From Bacteroidales bacterium UBA3289 (lineage in GTDB: Bacteria > Bacteroidota > Bacteroidia > Bacteroidales > UBA932), in assembly GCA_002361625.1 (NCBI GenBank), contig DETL01000033.1:51913-86374 (forward strand): DNA of 34,462 nucleotides, written 5' to 3'. Within the stretch, counting starts at the first letter, position 1. Every line of letters begins with the position of its first letter. The position numbers and the translations under genes are program-made. The notes under the pieces were generated by a model, which saw only the letters and a list, made by a program, of their open reading frames with translations, did not search any database and was not told where the DNA came from. This document shows, one piece after another, positions 16,218 to 25,023 of the stretch.

Positions 16218-18281
16218 ATGAAGAATTATGCTTGGATGGCGGCCCTTTGTGTGGCCGCCATTTCCTGTGGAGGTGCGGACGTTCCGCAGGAGGTGACGGC
16301 CGGTTTTATCGGCAATCCCTATATGCCCCTCTGGGAACATGTTCCGGACGGGGAGCCCCGTGTGTTCGAGGATCCGGACAACCCCGGCCATTACCGCGTG
16401 TATGTGACCGGTTCGCACGACACCCGAGTCGAGAGTTACTGCGGACAGGACGATCGGCAGTGGTCGGCCCCGGTGGAGGACCTCTCCGCCTGGCGGGACG
16501 AAGGCCCGGTATTCACGTACCGGGAGAACGACCGGTGGAGCACGATTTTCGCCCCGGACCTCGTGGAGGTGAACCGCCGGGACGACGGAACCCGCAAGTA
16601 TTACCTGTATCCGCATGCCCTGATGCATACGCCGATGGTGTGCGTGGGTGACCGTCCCGACGGGCCGTTTACGGTCCTGAACGTGCAGGACGGGCAACTT
16701 GCGCCAGGCAGTATCATGGGCTTCGACCCGGGCGTGCTGATCGAACAAGTGGACGATCCCTCCGATTCCGACTATGCCGTCGGTTTCCGGGCCTACGGCG
16801 CCTGGGGCATCCAGCGGGCCAGTGCGACGGAACTGGATCAGAATACGATGTATTCGCCCCGCTATGGGACTCCAGACTACCCGTTCTGGGTTCCGTCCAT
16901 GATCACGTCCTATCTGGCGAAACTTCCGAAGGGCCAGCCCGTGGCCGACGAGATGAAGCAGCATGTCCAGTGGGCCGGTATCCAGGAGGGGGAGAAGATT
17001 GATTTCCCGGCCGTGGCGGAAGGGGAGGACTTGGACGATTTCCAGTTCTATGAGGCCTCCTCGTTCCGGAAGGTCGGGAACAAGTACGTCTACCTGTACA
17101 GCGGTTTCTCCGGGCAGGAATACGGCCTGACGCAGAGCAATGCGACACTGCGGTATGCCTATGCCGATACGCCCCGCGGTCCTTGGAAGAGCGGCGGCGT
17201 CCTGGTGGACGCCCGCGGTCCGGTCCTGAACCGTGACGGCTCCGCACTGGAAACCCATTTCGGCGACAACAACACCCACGGTTCGCTGGCGGAGATCAAT
17301 GGACAGTGGTATGTTTTCTACCATCGCGCCCCGCGCGGTTTCGGTTACGCCCGTCAGGCGATGGTGGCTCCGGTCACCGTCCAGGCCGATGAAAAACCGG
17401 TCTCCGAGGGCGGTGTCGTGCGGATTACCGCTTACGATCCGTACAAGGGTGCTTTCACGGTAAAGGCTTCTGACGGCTCCGAGTACCGTGGCGCGGAAGT
17501 GACGTCCGAGGGCTTCTTCATCTACGGCCTGCCGCCGTACCGCTACTATTCCGCGGGTTATGCCTGCTATCTGTCCAATCCGCAGTCGATCCAGGACAAT
17601 TATGATGTCTGGGACAATCGGATGGACATCACCGAGGTACGGGCCGGGGACATCCTGGGATATAAGTACATCGGCTTCGGCGGCTTGCCCGAGGGCGCGC
17701 CCGGCCTGCCGGCGTTCGAGGGCGTGCGTCCGGGTAATGGGACGGTGTTCAATCTCTTTCTGGCAGCGCGTTCCCCCCAGGCTTTCAAAGTGGGCGTCTG
17801 GATCGACGGCCCTTGGGAAGGCGGTGCCTGGAACGGCAGGAAGGTCGGAGAAGTGACAGTTCCAGCCAGCGCATCGGCCGATGTCACGAAATATACGGTT
17901 TCGGTTGGTGATGACGTCGACGGCCTGACGGGCAAGCATGCCCTGTTCCTGGTGGCCGAAGGCCCTTCCGGGGAACCCCTGTGTGACATCATGGGCTTCG
18001 GCTTCACCAAGAAAAGACAGAAGATGGAATTCCCCGTCCCGCCCGCTGTGAGGATCCTCGTCGATGGCAATACGCTGCAAATGCCCGCGCACCCCGTCTG
18101 GGCCACGGAAGAAAACGGCCTCATGGACAATTCCACCTACGAAGTGAAACTCCCCGCCGGCGTCACCGGTGGCACCATTTCGGTCGATGCCCCCGACAAT
18201 GTCGATGTGGACATCGATGCCGAGGCTCTGATCGTCCGCTGCACCTACCGGGGAAAGACCAAGTCATTCATCCTGCGATAA
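16218..18281 (+). CDS. Glycoside hydrolase family 43 lipoprotein with CBM6-like domain
   Basis: A 687-residue lipoprotein (lipobox AISC, C17). The five-bladed propeller domain (about 35-400) shows the three GH43 acidic residues in expected settings: D52 (FEDPDN), D170 (GFDPGV) and E279 (FYEASSF), plus THGSLAEINGQWYVFYHR near the end. A CBM6-like beta-sandwich follows (about 460-600, YKYIGFGG, NLFLAARSPQAFKVGVWIDG), and a further small beta domain ends the chain. Family members act as beta-xylosidases or alpha-L-arabinofuranosidases; which one cannot be read from sequence. The gene sits 3 nt after GH3 and 10 nt before GH2. Confidence 0.9.
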   Translation: MKNYAWMAALCVAAISCGGADVPQEVTAGFIGNPYMPLWEHVPDGEPRVFEDPDNPGHYRVYVTGSHDTRVESYCGQDDRQWSAPVEDLSAWRDEGPVFTYRENDRWSTIFAPDLVEVNRRDDGTRKYYLYPHALMHTPMVCVGDRPDGPFTVLNVQDGQLAPGSIMGFDPGVLIEQVDDPSDSDYAVGFRAYGAWGIQRASATELDQNTMYSPRYGTPDYPFWVPSMITSYLAKLPKGQPVADEMKQHVQWAGIQEGEKIDFPAVAEGEDLDDFQFYEASSFRKVGNKYVYLYSGFSGQEYGLTQSNATLRYAYADTPRGPWKSGGVLVDARGPVLNRDGSALETHFGDNNTHGSLAEINGQWYVFYHRAPRGFGYARQAMVAPVTVQADEKPVSEGGVVRITAYDPYKGAFTVKASDGSEYRGAEVTSEGFFIYGLPPYRYYSAGYACYLSNPQSIQDNYDVWDNRMDITEVRAGDILGYKYIGFGGLPEGAPGLPAFEGVRPGNGTVFNLFLAARSPQAFKVGVWIDGPWEGGAWNGRKVGEVTVPASASADVTKYTVSVGDDVDGLTGKHALFLVAEGPSGEPLCDIMGFGFTKKRQKMEFPVPPAVRILVDGNTLQMPAHPVWATEENGLMDNSTYEVKLPAGVTGGTISVDAPDNVDVDIDAEALIVRCTYRGKTKSFILR

Positions 18282-18291
18282 CCAACCCGAC

Positions 18292-21200
18292 ATGAAAGAG
18301 TTCCTCTCATTCATCCTGTGTTCCTCCTGCTGCCTTGCCGCGACTGCGCAGGACCATAAACTGCTGCCGGACGGTTTCCCGGACCTGGCGTATTATGTGG
18401 ATAACCTGGAAGTCTATGAGGTCGGACAGGAGGATGGAAGGGCGTATCACATCCCGGAAGAGCACCTTTCCCTGAACGGGACCTGGCATTTCAGTTATTA
18501 CGATACGCCGCTGGATGTTCCCCATGATTTTTTCAAGCCATCATACAACGACCGGAAATGGGGGCGCATCGAAGTCCCTTCCAACTGGGAGATGCAAGGA
18601 TACGGTCAGGCCTTGTTCCGGAACATTACGACGCCGTATCCCCTTCGCCTGTCCGGCAATGACGATCCTTTTGCCGTGGAGGTACCCTTTACTCCCATGG
18701 ACTACAACCCCACCGGTGCCTATCGGACGTCTTTCGACGTGCCTCGGGGTTGGAAAGGAAAAGAGGTTTTCCTCCGTTTCGAGAAAGTGGCGTCGGCCAG
18801 TTTCGTTTGGGTGAACGGTACGCTCGTGGGCTATAACGAGGGAGCGCAGGAACCTTCCGAGTACGATGTGACCGCCTATGTGAAGCCCGGGAAAAACCAA
18901 TTGGCGGTGCTGGTTCTCAAATACTGCGACGGCTATTACCTGGAGAGCCAGGATTACTGGCGCCTGGCCGGTATCTTTGACGACGTGACGGTGTACGCCA
19001 CGCCCCAGGCCCGGATCTGGGACTGGCAGGTTGTGACAGACTTCGGCCCGGATTACGGGGACAGCGACCTTTCCGTGGATGTGGATATGCGCAGCTATGC
19101 GGCCGGAGCCGGAAGTTATCGGCTGGAGGCGGCCGTGTTCCGGGAGGGAAAGGCCGTCGCCCGGATGGTCCCGGTCTCTTTCACGGTTGCGGCCGAGGCT
19201 TCCAGGCGGGTCTCTTTCCGCGAAAAAGTCATCGCTCCGCTGAAATGGAGTTCGGAAACGCCCGACCTGTATGATCTGACCCTCACCCTGATGGATGCGG
19301 ATGGCCGGACCGTGGATAAGGTCACCAAGAAGATCGGCTTCAAGAAGACGGAGATCCGGGACGGTGTGTTCTACCTGAATGGCCAGCCCCTGAAAGTGAG
19401 TGCCCAGTGCTCCCACATGCAGCATCCCGAGCTGGGGCACCGGATGACGGAGGAAGTGGTTCGGAGGGACATGGAGATCCTCAAGCGGTTCAATTTCAAT
19501 GGTGTCCGCACTTCCCACTATCCACCTGTAAACAAGTATCTGGAGTTGGCGGACGAATATGGCCTGTACATCATCGACGAGACCGGGGATGAATCCCATG
19601 CGACGGAATTCGTGAGCGACATGCCCGGGTTTGCGCCGATGTACCGGGAACGGGTGCGGCGCATGGTCCTTCGGGATCGCAACCATGCCTGCGTCCTTTT
19701 CTGGAGCGCCGGTAACGAGAGCGGCGAAGGGCCCAATATCACGGAGGTGGTCCGGGAAGGCAAGCGTTTGGATCCCACGCGTTTCTGGATGTATGGCGGC
19801 AATGCGCGGGTCCATCCGGCCGAGGATATCATCGGTCCACGCTATCCTGCGCCTTTGGAGCATGAGATCAGCTGCGGGATCGACTCTTCCGACATGCGTC
19901 CCTCTTTCATGGACGAATACCTCTCCGTCGCCGGCAACGGTGGCGGAGGCATGGATGACTATTGGAACGAGATCTATGCCCATCCCAGGCTTATGGGCGG
20001 CGCCATCTGGGATTTCGTGAGCGTGGGCATGACCGAGCCTGTCCGGGCCTTGGAGGACCGTTCTCCAGCCCATACCCCGGCTCATGTCATGGGACGGGCG
20101 AAACTTGTCAAGGGGCCTTCCGGGCAGGCTCTTGACCTGTATCGGCAGGACCAGTGGGTGCAGGTGTACCGGTCCGATGCCGTGGAAATCGACGGCGACC
20201 GGCTTACCCTTACCCTGGATGTGTTTCCCCGGAAGTTCAACCGCAGCGGCGGCTACCTGATCACCAAGGGCGCGCACCAGTACGGCCTGCGCCAGTACCG
20301 GGACAACCTGGAATTCTATATCGACACCGGGAAGACCACGATCCTTTCCGCTCCGCTTCCTTCCGGCTGGGAAGGACGGTGGCACCAGGTTGCGGCCGTC
20401 TATGACGGGACTGCCATGACACTTTTCATTGACGGGAAGGAAATTGCCTCCCAGGGCGCCAGTGGCCGGATCCGGAACCTTCCGCTGTCCGTCTGCATCG
20501 GCCGGAATGAGGAAATCGGCGGTCAGGAGACCAACGAGTATATCTGCGACGCCCTTATCGACAATGTGGGGATCTTTGCCGATGCCGTCCTGCCTTCCGA
20601 GGGCTTCGATCCCGCTCGGGCGGCGCTCTGGTTGGATTTCGAGAAGGAAACGGACGAAGGAACCTTCTGGTCCTACGGCGTCGGCGCCCGTACTTACGGC
20701 AGTGTCTGGCCGGACCGGACCCCTCAGCCGGAGATGTGGCAGATGAAAAAAAGCACTCAGCCGCTGAAGTTCACGCTGCTGGACCTCGATGGGAATGTAG
20801 AGGTCTGGAACCGGAATCATTTCCTGGACGCTTCCTATTACAGGGTCATCTGGAAACTGCTCGCCGATGGTGATATCCTGGCGGAAGGGGAACTTCCCAT
20901 ATCGGTGGCACCGCTTTCGCGGGGCCGCATCCATGTACCTTTCGAGAAGCCTCGCATCGAGCCTGGGAAGGAGTACCGGCTGGAAATGGATGCCGTCCTT
21001 CGCAACGATGAGATCTGGGCACCGGCCTGCTACGAGGTTGCCTGGGACCAGTTCGATCTGACCGCCTGGAATGAGCCTGCGGAAGTCGCTCCCGTTTCGG
21101 GAAAAGTGACGCTCCGGCAGGAAGGAAGCGTGCTGTGCGCTTACGGCGAAAGCTTCCGCTACGGTTTCGATTCCGTGACGGGAACGCTGGTTTCCGTGAA

Positions 21201-22062
21201 GTATGACGGACGGGAGATGCTTACCCGGCCCCTGGATCTCAATGTCTGGCGGGCTCCGCTTTCCAACGAACTGGACGGCTGGAACAGTTGGGGCGCCGGA
21301 AGGGTCCCTGCGGAAGGCTATGGCAGTATCGGCCATGGAAACGTCCTGGCCGGTCATTATTATGCCGCCTTCCTGGACCGTTGCTCGACGGTCCCAGTAT
21401 CCGTCCTGCCCCGCGAGGTGGGGGATGCCGTTGTCATTGACGTGCGGAATCTGGTCCTTCTGGGGAACGGTGTGTCCCGCCAGCTGGATACCTATATCTT
21501 CGGAAAGTCATATTCGGGTTTCGAGCAGGTGATCCGGTATCGGATTGACGGGAGCGGAGTCCTGACGATGGAGCATTCCATCCGTCCGCAGGGGACGATG
21601 CCGGCCTGGCTGCCCCGTATCGGGGTTACGATGGGGCTGGAAGGTTCCCTGTCAATGGTCTCCTGGTATGGCCGTGGTCCCGAAGCCAACTATCCCGACC
21701 GCAAGACCGGCTATCGGATGGGCGTTTATGAAAAGACCGTGGAGGATATGTACGAACCTTACCTGATTCCGCAGGACTATGGCCTCCGGACAGATATCCG
21801 CTGGGTTCGGTTTGCCGATGGTGCCGGTCAGGGAGTCGAGTTCCGGATGAATGAGCCATTCGCCTTCAATGCCTATCCTTTCACGACAGACAACCTGACC
21901 AAGGCGGTGTATCCCTATCAGTTGCAGCGTTCCGGCGATATCACCGTGAACCTGGATTATGCCACAAGCGGTGTGGGCTGCACGGCCCGGGGTATCTTTC
22001 CTTCCTACCGAGTATATCCCGGATTGTATGAAAGAGTGTTGACAATCAGACCGATACGATGA
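18292..22062 (+). CDS. Glycoside hydrolase family 2 beta-galactosidase-like enzyme with inserted LamG-type domain
   Basis: A 1256-residue LacZ-type protein with a Sec signal peptide (ending AATAQ). Sugar-binding jelly roll at about 55-230, Ig-like domain to about 345, TIM barrel about 350-595 with acid/base E476 (GNESGEG) and nucleophile E542 (FMDEYL). The barrel is followed by a concanavalin/LamG-like insert (about 600-765; WHQVAAVYDG, LFIDGKEIAS, SVCIGRNEE). Then come the domain-4 Ig fold (about 813-905) and a Bgal_small_N-like C-terminal sandwich (about 950-1256). It is about 230 residues longer than E. coli LacZ because of the insert. Likely removes beta-linked galactose, or a related sugar, from plant polysaccharide. 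Its stop overlaps GH30 by 4 nt. Confidence 0.92.
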   Translation: MKEFLSFILCSSCCLAATAQDHKLLPDGFPDLAYYVDNLEVYEVGQEDGRAYHIPEEHLSLNGTWHFSYYDTPLDVPHDFFKPSYNDRKWGRIEVPSNWEMQGYGQALFRNITTPYPLRLSGNDDPFAVEVPFTPMDYNPTGAYRTSFDVPRGWKGKEVFLRFEKVASASFVWVNGTLVGYNEGAQEPSEYDVTAYVKPGKNQLAVLVLKYCDGYYLESQDYWRLAGIFDDVTVYATPQARIWDWQVVTDFGPDYGDSDLSVDVDMRSYAAGAGSYRLEAAVFREGKAVARMVPVSFTVAAEASRRVSFREKVIAPLKWSSETPDLYDLTLTLMDADGRTVDKVTKKIGFKKTEIRDGVFYLNGQPLKVSAQCSHMQHPELGHRMTEEVVRRDMEILKRFNFNGVRTSHYPPVNKYLELADEYGLYIIDETGDESHATEFVSDMPGFAPMYRERVRRMVLRDRNHACVLFWSAGNESGEGPNITEVVREGKRLDPTRFWMYGGNARVHPAEDIIGPRYPAPLEHEISCGIDSSDMRPSFMDEYLSVAGNGGGGMDDYWNEIYAHPRLMGGAIWDFVSVGMTEPVRALEDRSPAHTPAHVMGRAKLVKGPSGQALDLYRQDQWVQVYRSDAVEIDGDRLTLTLDVFPRKFNRSGGYLITKGAHQYGLRQYRDNLEFYIDTGKTTILSAPLPSGWEGRWHQVAAVYDGTAMTLFIDGKEIASQGASGRIRNLPLSVCIGRNEEIGGQETNEYICDALIDNVGIFADAVLPSEGFDPARAALWLDFEKETDEGTFWSYGVGARTYGSVWPDRTPQPEMWQMKKSTQPLKFTLLDLDGNVEVWNRNHFLDASYYRVIWKLLADGDILAEGELPISVAPLSRGRIHVPFEKPRIEPGKEYRLEMDAVLRNDEIWAPACYEVAWDQFDLTAWNEPAEVAPVSGKVTLRQEGSVLCAYGESFRYGFDSVTGTLVSVKYDGREMLTRPLDLNVWRAPLSNELDGWNSWGAGRVPAEGYGSIGHGNVLAGHYYAAFLDRCSTVPVSVLPREVGDAVVIDVRNLVLLGNGVSRQLDTYIFGKSYSGFEQVIRYRIDGSGVLTMEHSIRPQGTMPAWLPRIGVTMGLEGSLSMVSWYGRGPEANYPDRKTGYRMGVYEKTVEDMYEPYLIPQDYGLRTDIRWVRFADGAGQGVEFRMNEPFAFNAYPFTTDNLTKAVYPYQLQRSGDITVNLDYATSGVGCTARGIFPSYRVYPGLYERVLTIRPIR

Positions 22063-23450
22063 GAAAGATTCTTATTTGGGCAAGTTCTGCCCTCCTGTTC
22101 ACCTTCTGCCAGACGCCCCGGTTGGAATGGGTTTCGAGTACTTTCGATCATCCCTGGCAGGTGATGGAGGCCGCTGCTGCCGATGAGACGACCGATGCCA
22201 CCGTTGTAGTGGATCTTTCTGCCGTGAATCAGGCGGTCGAAGGCTTTGGTACCTGTTTCAATGAGTTGGGATGGACCTCGTTGTCGGAACTCTCCGAGGC
22301 GGACCGCGCGGCAATCCTCGAGGATCTGTTCACGCCCGTCGGGATGAACCTGACGATGGCCCGGATGCCGCTGGGTGCCAACGACTTCAGCGTGGACTTT
22401 TACTCCCACGACGAGGTCCCCGGCGACCTGGCGCTGGAGCACTTTTCCATCGACCGGGACCGGCAGATGCTGATTCCGTTCATCCGGGCGGCGAAGGCCG
22501 TGAATCCTTCCCTTCGGATTTGGGCATCGCCCTGGTGCCCGCCGTCGTGGATGAAGGTGAGCGGGCACTATGCCTCCCGCTCGGCCCCGTTCAACGGGCT
22601 TCCGCTGGACAAGCAGGTCCCCGAGGGTGTCGATGCGTTCATCCTGGAACCGGCTTACCTGCAGGCGTATGCGCAGTATTTCGGGAAGTTCATCGATGCG
22701 TACAAGGCCGAGGGCATCGATATTTTCATGGTGATGCCGCAGAACGAGCCTAACTCGGACCAGGTATTCCCGTCCTGCACCTGGACCCCGGAAGGTTTGA
22801 CCACGTTCCTGAAGTACCTGGAGCCGGAAATGGCCTCCCGGGATGTCGATGTGTACCTGGGGACGATGGAACGGGCCGATCCGGACCTTTGGGACCGCAT
22901 CCTCACCGATCCGGAAGTGGGACCGTCCATCAAGGGGATGGGCTTTCAGTGGGCCGGAAAGGATGCGCTGCCGGAACTCCACCGCCGGCATCCTTCGCTG
23001 CCGTGCTACCAGACGGAGCAGGAGTGCGGCGACGGCCGCAACGACTGGCGCGGCGCGATGCACAGTTGGAACTTGATGAAACACTACTTCGGGAACGGTG
23101 TCCAGGGCTATTTCTATTGGAATACGTCGCTGCTGGATGGCGGCATCAGCACTTGGATGTGGCGTCAGAACTCGCTGGTAGTTGTGGACAAAGAGAAGGG
23201 CGAGTATCGCTACTCGCCTGAGTATTATGTGCTTAAACACGCCAGCCACTACGTCCAGCCCGGCGCCCGCGTCCTCACTCTGGGCGGCACCTATGCCGAT
23301 GCCCTGGGCTTCCTGAATCCCGACGGCCGCACGGTTTTGCTCCTGGCGAATCAGTCTGACGCCCCGAAGACCGTCTCCATTGACGGCCTCCCGAGCCGAC
23401 CGCTTTCGGTGACCCTCCCGGCGGGGTCGCTCAATACGCTGGTGATTTAG
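22059..23450 (+). CDS. Glycoside hydrolase family 30 enzyme
   Basis: A 463-residue GH30 protein with an N-terminal hydrophobic signal followed by FTFCQTP, a non-canonical lipobox. The TIM barrel (about 60-390) has acid/base E230 (MPQNEPN) and nucleophile E320 (YQTEQECG). The C-terminal beta domain (about 395-463) ends with the family's LPAGSLNTLVI. Members hydrolyse beta-1,6-glucan, glucosylceramide, beta-xylosides or related links. The TEQEC context resembles the glucanase/xylosidase-like subfamilies rather than the glucuronoxylanases. Last gene of the operon, overlapping GH2 by 4 nt and followed after 25 nt by a hairpin with a T-run. Confidence 0.9.
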   Translation: MRKILIWASSALLFTFCQTPRLEWVSSTFDHPWQVMEAAAADETTDATVVVDLSAVNQAVEGFGTCFNELGWTSLSELSEADRAAILEDLFTPVGMNLTMARMPLGANDFSVDFYSHDEVPGDLALEHFSIDRDRQMLIPFIRAAKAVNPSLRIWASPWCPPSWMKVSGHYASRSAPFNGLPLDKQVPEGVDAFILEPAYLQAYAQYFGKFIDAYKAEGIDIFMVMPQNEPNSDQVFPSCTWTPEGLTTFLKYLEPEMASRDVDVYLGTMERADPDLWDRILTDPEVGPSIKGMGFQWAGKDALPELHRRHPSLPCYQTEQECGDGRNDWRGAMHSWNLMKHYFGNGVQGYFYWNTSLLDGGISTWMWRQNSLVVVDKEKGEYRYSPEYYVLKHASHYVQPGARVLTLGGTYADALGFLNPDGRTVLLLANQSDAPKTVSIDGLPSRPLSVTLPAGSLNTLVI

Positions 23451-23475
23451 TTTCGTCGGCCTCCCCGTCGCTGCT

Positions 23476-23520
23476 AAATGCTCGTATAGGTCCATGAGCG
23501 GGACCGGTACGAGCATTTTT
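23476..23520 (+). terminator. Hairpin plus T-run ending the glycosidase operon
   Basis: An 11-bp perfect inverted repeat (23476-23486 / 23508-23518) with an inner GGTCC/GGACC pair (23489-23493 / 23501-23505) is followed by TTTTT to 23520. It fits an intrinsic terminator 25 nt after the GH30 stop. The same sequence is part of the REP-like module around the RAYT gene. Confidence 0.6.
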
Positions 23521-23571
23521 GTAGTGTTTTTGCTGGTATCGGTCCATCGGATGGACCTATACGGGCACTTT
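23476..23571. repeat. Upstream REP-like module (two hairpins) of the RAYT gene
   Basis: Two imperfectly related hairpins lie side by side: 23476-23518, and 23541-23557 (GGTCCATC/GATGGACC). The stretch 23508-23570 recurs at 24570-24633 downstream of the transposase in the same orientation (shared TACGAGC, GTGTTTTTGCT, GATGGACCT and CACTT blocks). The arrangement resembles a bacterial interspersed mosaic element made of two REP units. Confidence 0.65.
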
Positions 23572-23612
23572 GAGGGATGTTGAACGATTTGTAACAATCT
23601 GTGGGAAAGGGG

Positions 23613-23643
23613 TTGCGGGATTTCGGGCAAATCCTTATTTTTG
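23613..23643 (+). promoter_or_regulatory. Promoter of the RAYT gene
   Basis: TTG at 23613-23615 and TATTTTTG at 23636-23643 are separated by 20 nt. This is a textbook Bacteroidota sigma-ABfr-type promoter, 21 nt before the ATG at 23665. It is the best-formed promoter in the window. Confidence 0.65.
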
Positions 23644-23664
23644 TGCAGATAGATTTTGAGGCGT

Positions 23665-24534
23665 ATGAGAAAGTATTATCTGGTCACGACGGAACATCTG
23701 AAAGTGGGGCTTTGGTTTCGGGACGAGAGCGATTTCCGGGCCGGGATGAATTTCGTAGCCATCCAGGCGTATGAATCCAAAGTAACGGTTCTTGCATTTA
23801 TCCTGATGTCCAATCATCTTCATTTTGTCGTGGAGGGGAGATGGGCGGATGTCAAGGCTTTCATCGACGGTATCAAAAGCCGTTATTCCAAGTATTTGAA
23901 CCACAAATACGGTACAGCTGAATTCCTTCGTCGGAACAAGGTCACCATCGAAGAAGTGTCGACGCTGAACGAGGGGTTGGAGAAGGCGATCGCCTATACG
24001 CAGATGAACTGCGTGGCGGCGAACATCTGCTCCCATCCTTCGCAGTATCCGTGGGGGACAGGTCCCTTGTTTTTCAATGCGTCCAAACGCACGGGAAGGC
24101 GTTTGGGGAGCCTGTCGAAGCGCGCCCGGATCCGGCTGCTTCATTGCTGTAAAGAGGATTTGCCTGCCGATTGGCTGGTCTCCGAGGAGGGGTATATCCT
24201 CCCTGAGTCGTATGTGGCGGTGGGCTTTGTGGAGCGTTGCTATCGCCGGGCCAGCCGGATGAACTATTTCCTGGTGAATTCCTCCAAAGCCAAACGGAAG
24301 ATCGAGAAGGGGGATGACCGTCACCCGGCCTTTAGGGACCAGGTCGTCCTGGCCGCCTTGCCGGACCTCTACCGGAGCCTGTTCGGAAAGCAGCGTTTTG
24401 AAGACCTGCTTCCCGAGGAGCAGACGGAGTCCCTCCGCCAGATCCAACGGCGTTTCTGCTCCAATGTCCATCAAATCGCCCGCGTGACCGGCCTCACCTA
24501 TGAAGCGGCCGCCCGGATGTTGGACAGCGTTTGA
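23665..24534 (+). CDS. REP-associated tyrosine transposase (RAYT, Y1/HUH family)
   Basis: A 289-residue protein with the HUH nuclease signature: the metal-binding pair H51/H53 in MSNHLHFVV and catalytic Y111 in a YTQMNCVAANICSHPSQYPW segment, equivalent to the RAYT/IS200-like YIHxNPVRA...YPWSS motif. It would cleave single-stranded REP hairpins. The C-terminal ~150 residues, including a helix-turn-helix-like end (NVHQIARVTGLTYEAAARML), exceed the minimal TnpA fold. ATG 23665 fits the promoter and is preferred to the TTG at 23656. The gene is flanked by copies of a REP-like repeat and convergent with the sigma-factor cluster. Confidence 0.85.
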   Translation: MRKYYLVTTEHLKVGLWFRDESDFRAGMNFVAIQAYESKVTVLAFILMSNHLHFVVEGRWADVKAFIDGIKSRYSKYLNHKYGTAEFLRRNKVTIEEVSTLNEGLEKAIAYTQMNCVAANICSHPSQYPWGTGPLFFNASKRTGRRLGSLSKRARIRLLHCCKEDLPADWLVSEEGYILPESYVAVGFVERCYRRASRMNYFLVNSSKAKRKIEKGDDRHPAFRDQVVLAALPDLYRSLFGKQRFEDLLPEEQTESLRQIQRRFCSNVHQIARVTGLTYEAAARMLDSV

Positions 24535-24561
24535 AATCCCGCTTTACCGATGAGCAGGCGA

Positions 24562-24633
24562 TGGCCCTATACGAGCGTTTTAGAGGTGTTTTTGCTTGTA
24601 CCAGTCCCGCTCGATGGACCTGTACGAACACTT
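24562..24633. repeat. Downstream REP-like module of the RAYT gene
   Basis: 24570-24633 aligns with 23508-23570 upstream of the transposase. In addition, the reverse complement of about 24592-24626 resembles the first upstream hairpin (GTCCAT, GAGCGGGAC, GGTAC order). It lies between two convergent genes and may also help terminate transcription from either side. Confidence 0.6.
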
Positions 24634-24642
24634 GGAGACAGC

Positions 24643-25023
24643 TTATGCCCGCCAACTTCGGCTTCGGAAGATGACGAGTGTCAAAATGAAAGAAAGCAAC
24701 ACTGCAAGAATGGCGAGAAAGAAGAACAAGCCATCCTTGGAGAACATGGTAGAATTCCATTCGGACAGGTTGCTCAATGCTACCCAAAATTGTTTGAGAA
24801 GACCCGGGTGCAAGATAGCGATTGCAGCAAACAGGCCGCCAATTATCAAGCCGGCGATAAAAACAACAAGAACAATTTGACGGGCGAAGTGGGTTTCTTC
24901 GTCGTGAAACTGCCGTACTCTTTCAACGGCGGTAAGTCGTGCATTCAATTCCAGCCGGAATGTTGCATCGTCGGCGGGTTGCGGTGCGGCTTCGTGAAAG
25001 AACGTTTTTATCTCGTTTTCCAT
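24643..25023 (-). CDS. Small two-TM membrane protein, putative anti-sigma factor
   Basis: A 126-residue protein beginning MENEIKTFF. An acidic/amphipathic N-terminal half (1-45) precedes two hydrophobic segments (about 47-69 and 97-118) with an intervening polar loop. No zinc-anti-sigma HxxxCxxC motif is present. It resembles small Bacteroidota membrane proteins encoded behind ECF sigma genes (possibly the DUF5056 type, not certain). Its start overlaps the sigma gene by 16 nt, strongly suggesting coupled expression. The N-terminus could bind the sigma factor at the inner membrane. Function inferred from context. Confidence 0.6.
   Translation of the reverse strand: MENEIKTFFHEAAPQPADDATFRLELNARLTAVERVRQFHDEETHFARQIVLVVFIAGLIIGGLFAAIAILHPGLLKQFWVALSNLSEWNSTMFSKDGLFFFLAILAVLLSFILTLVIFRSRSWRA

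Noticed and set aside
15477..21357. Long minus-strand frames opposite the GH43 and GH2 genes (871 and 938 codons)
   Set aside because: They mirror well-supported glycosidase genes with catalytic residues intact. Their translation is His/Arg/Gly-rich without motifs.
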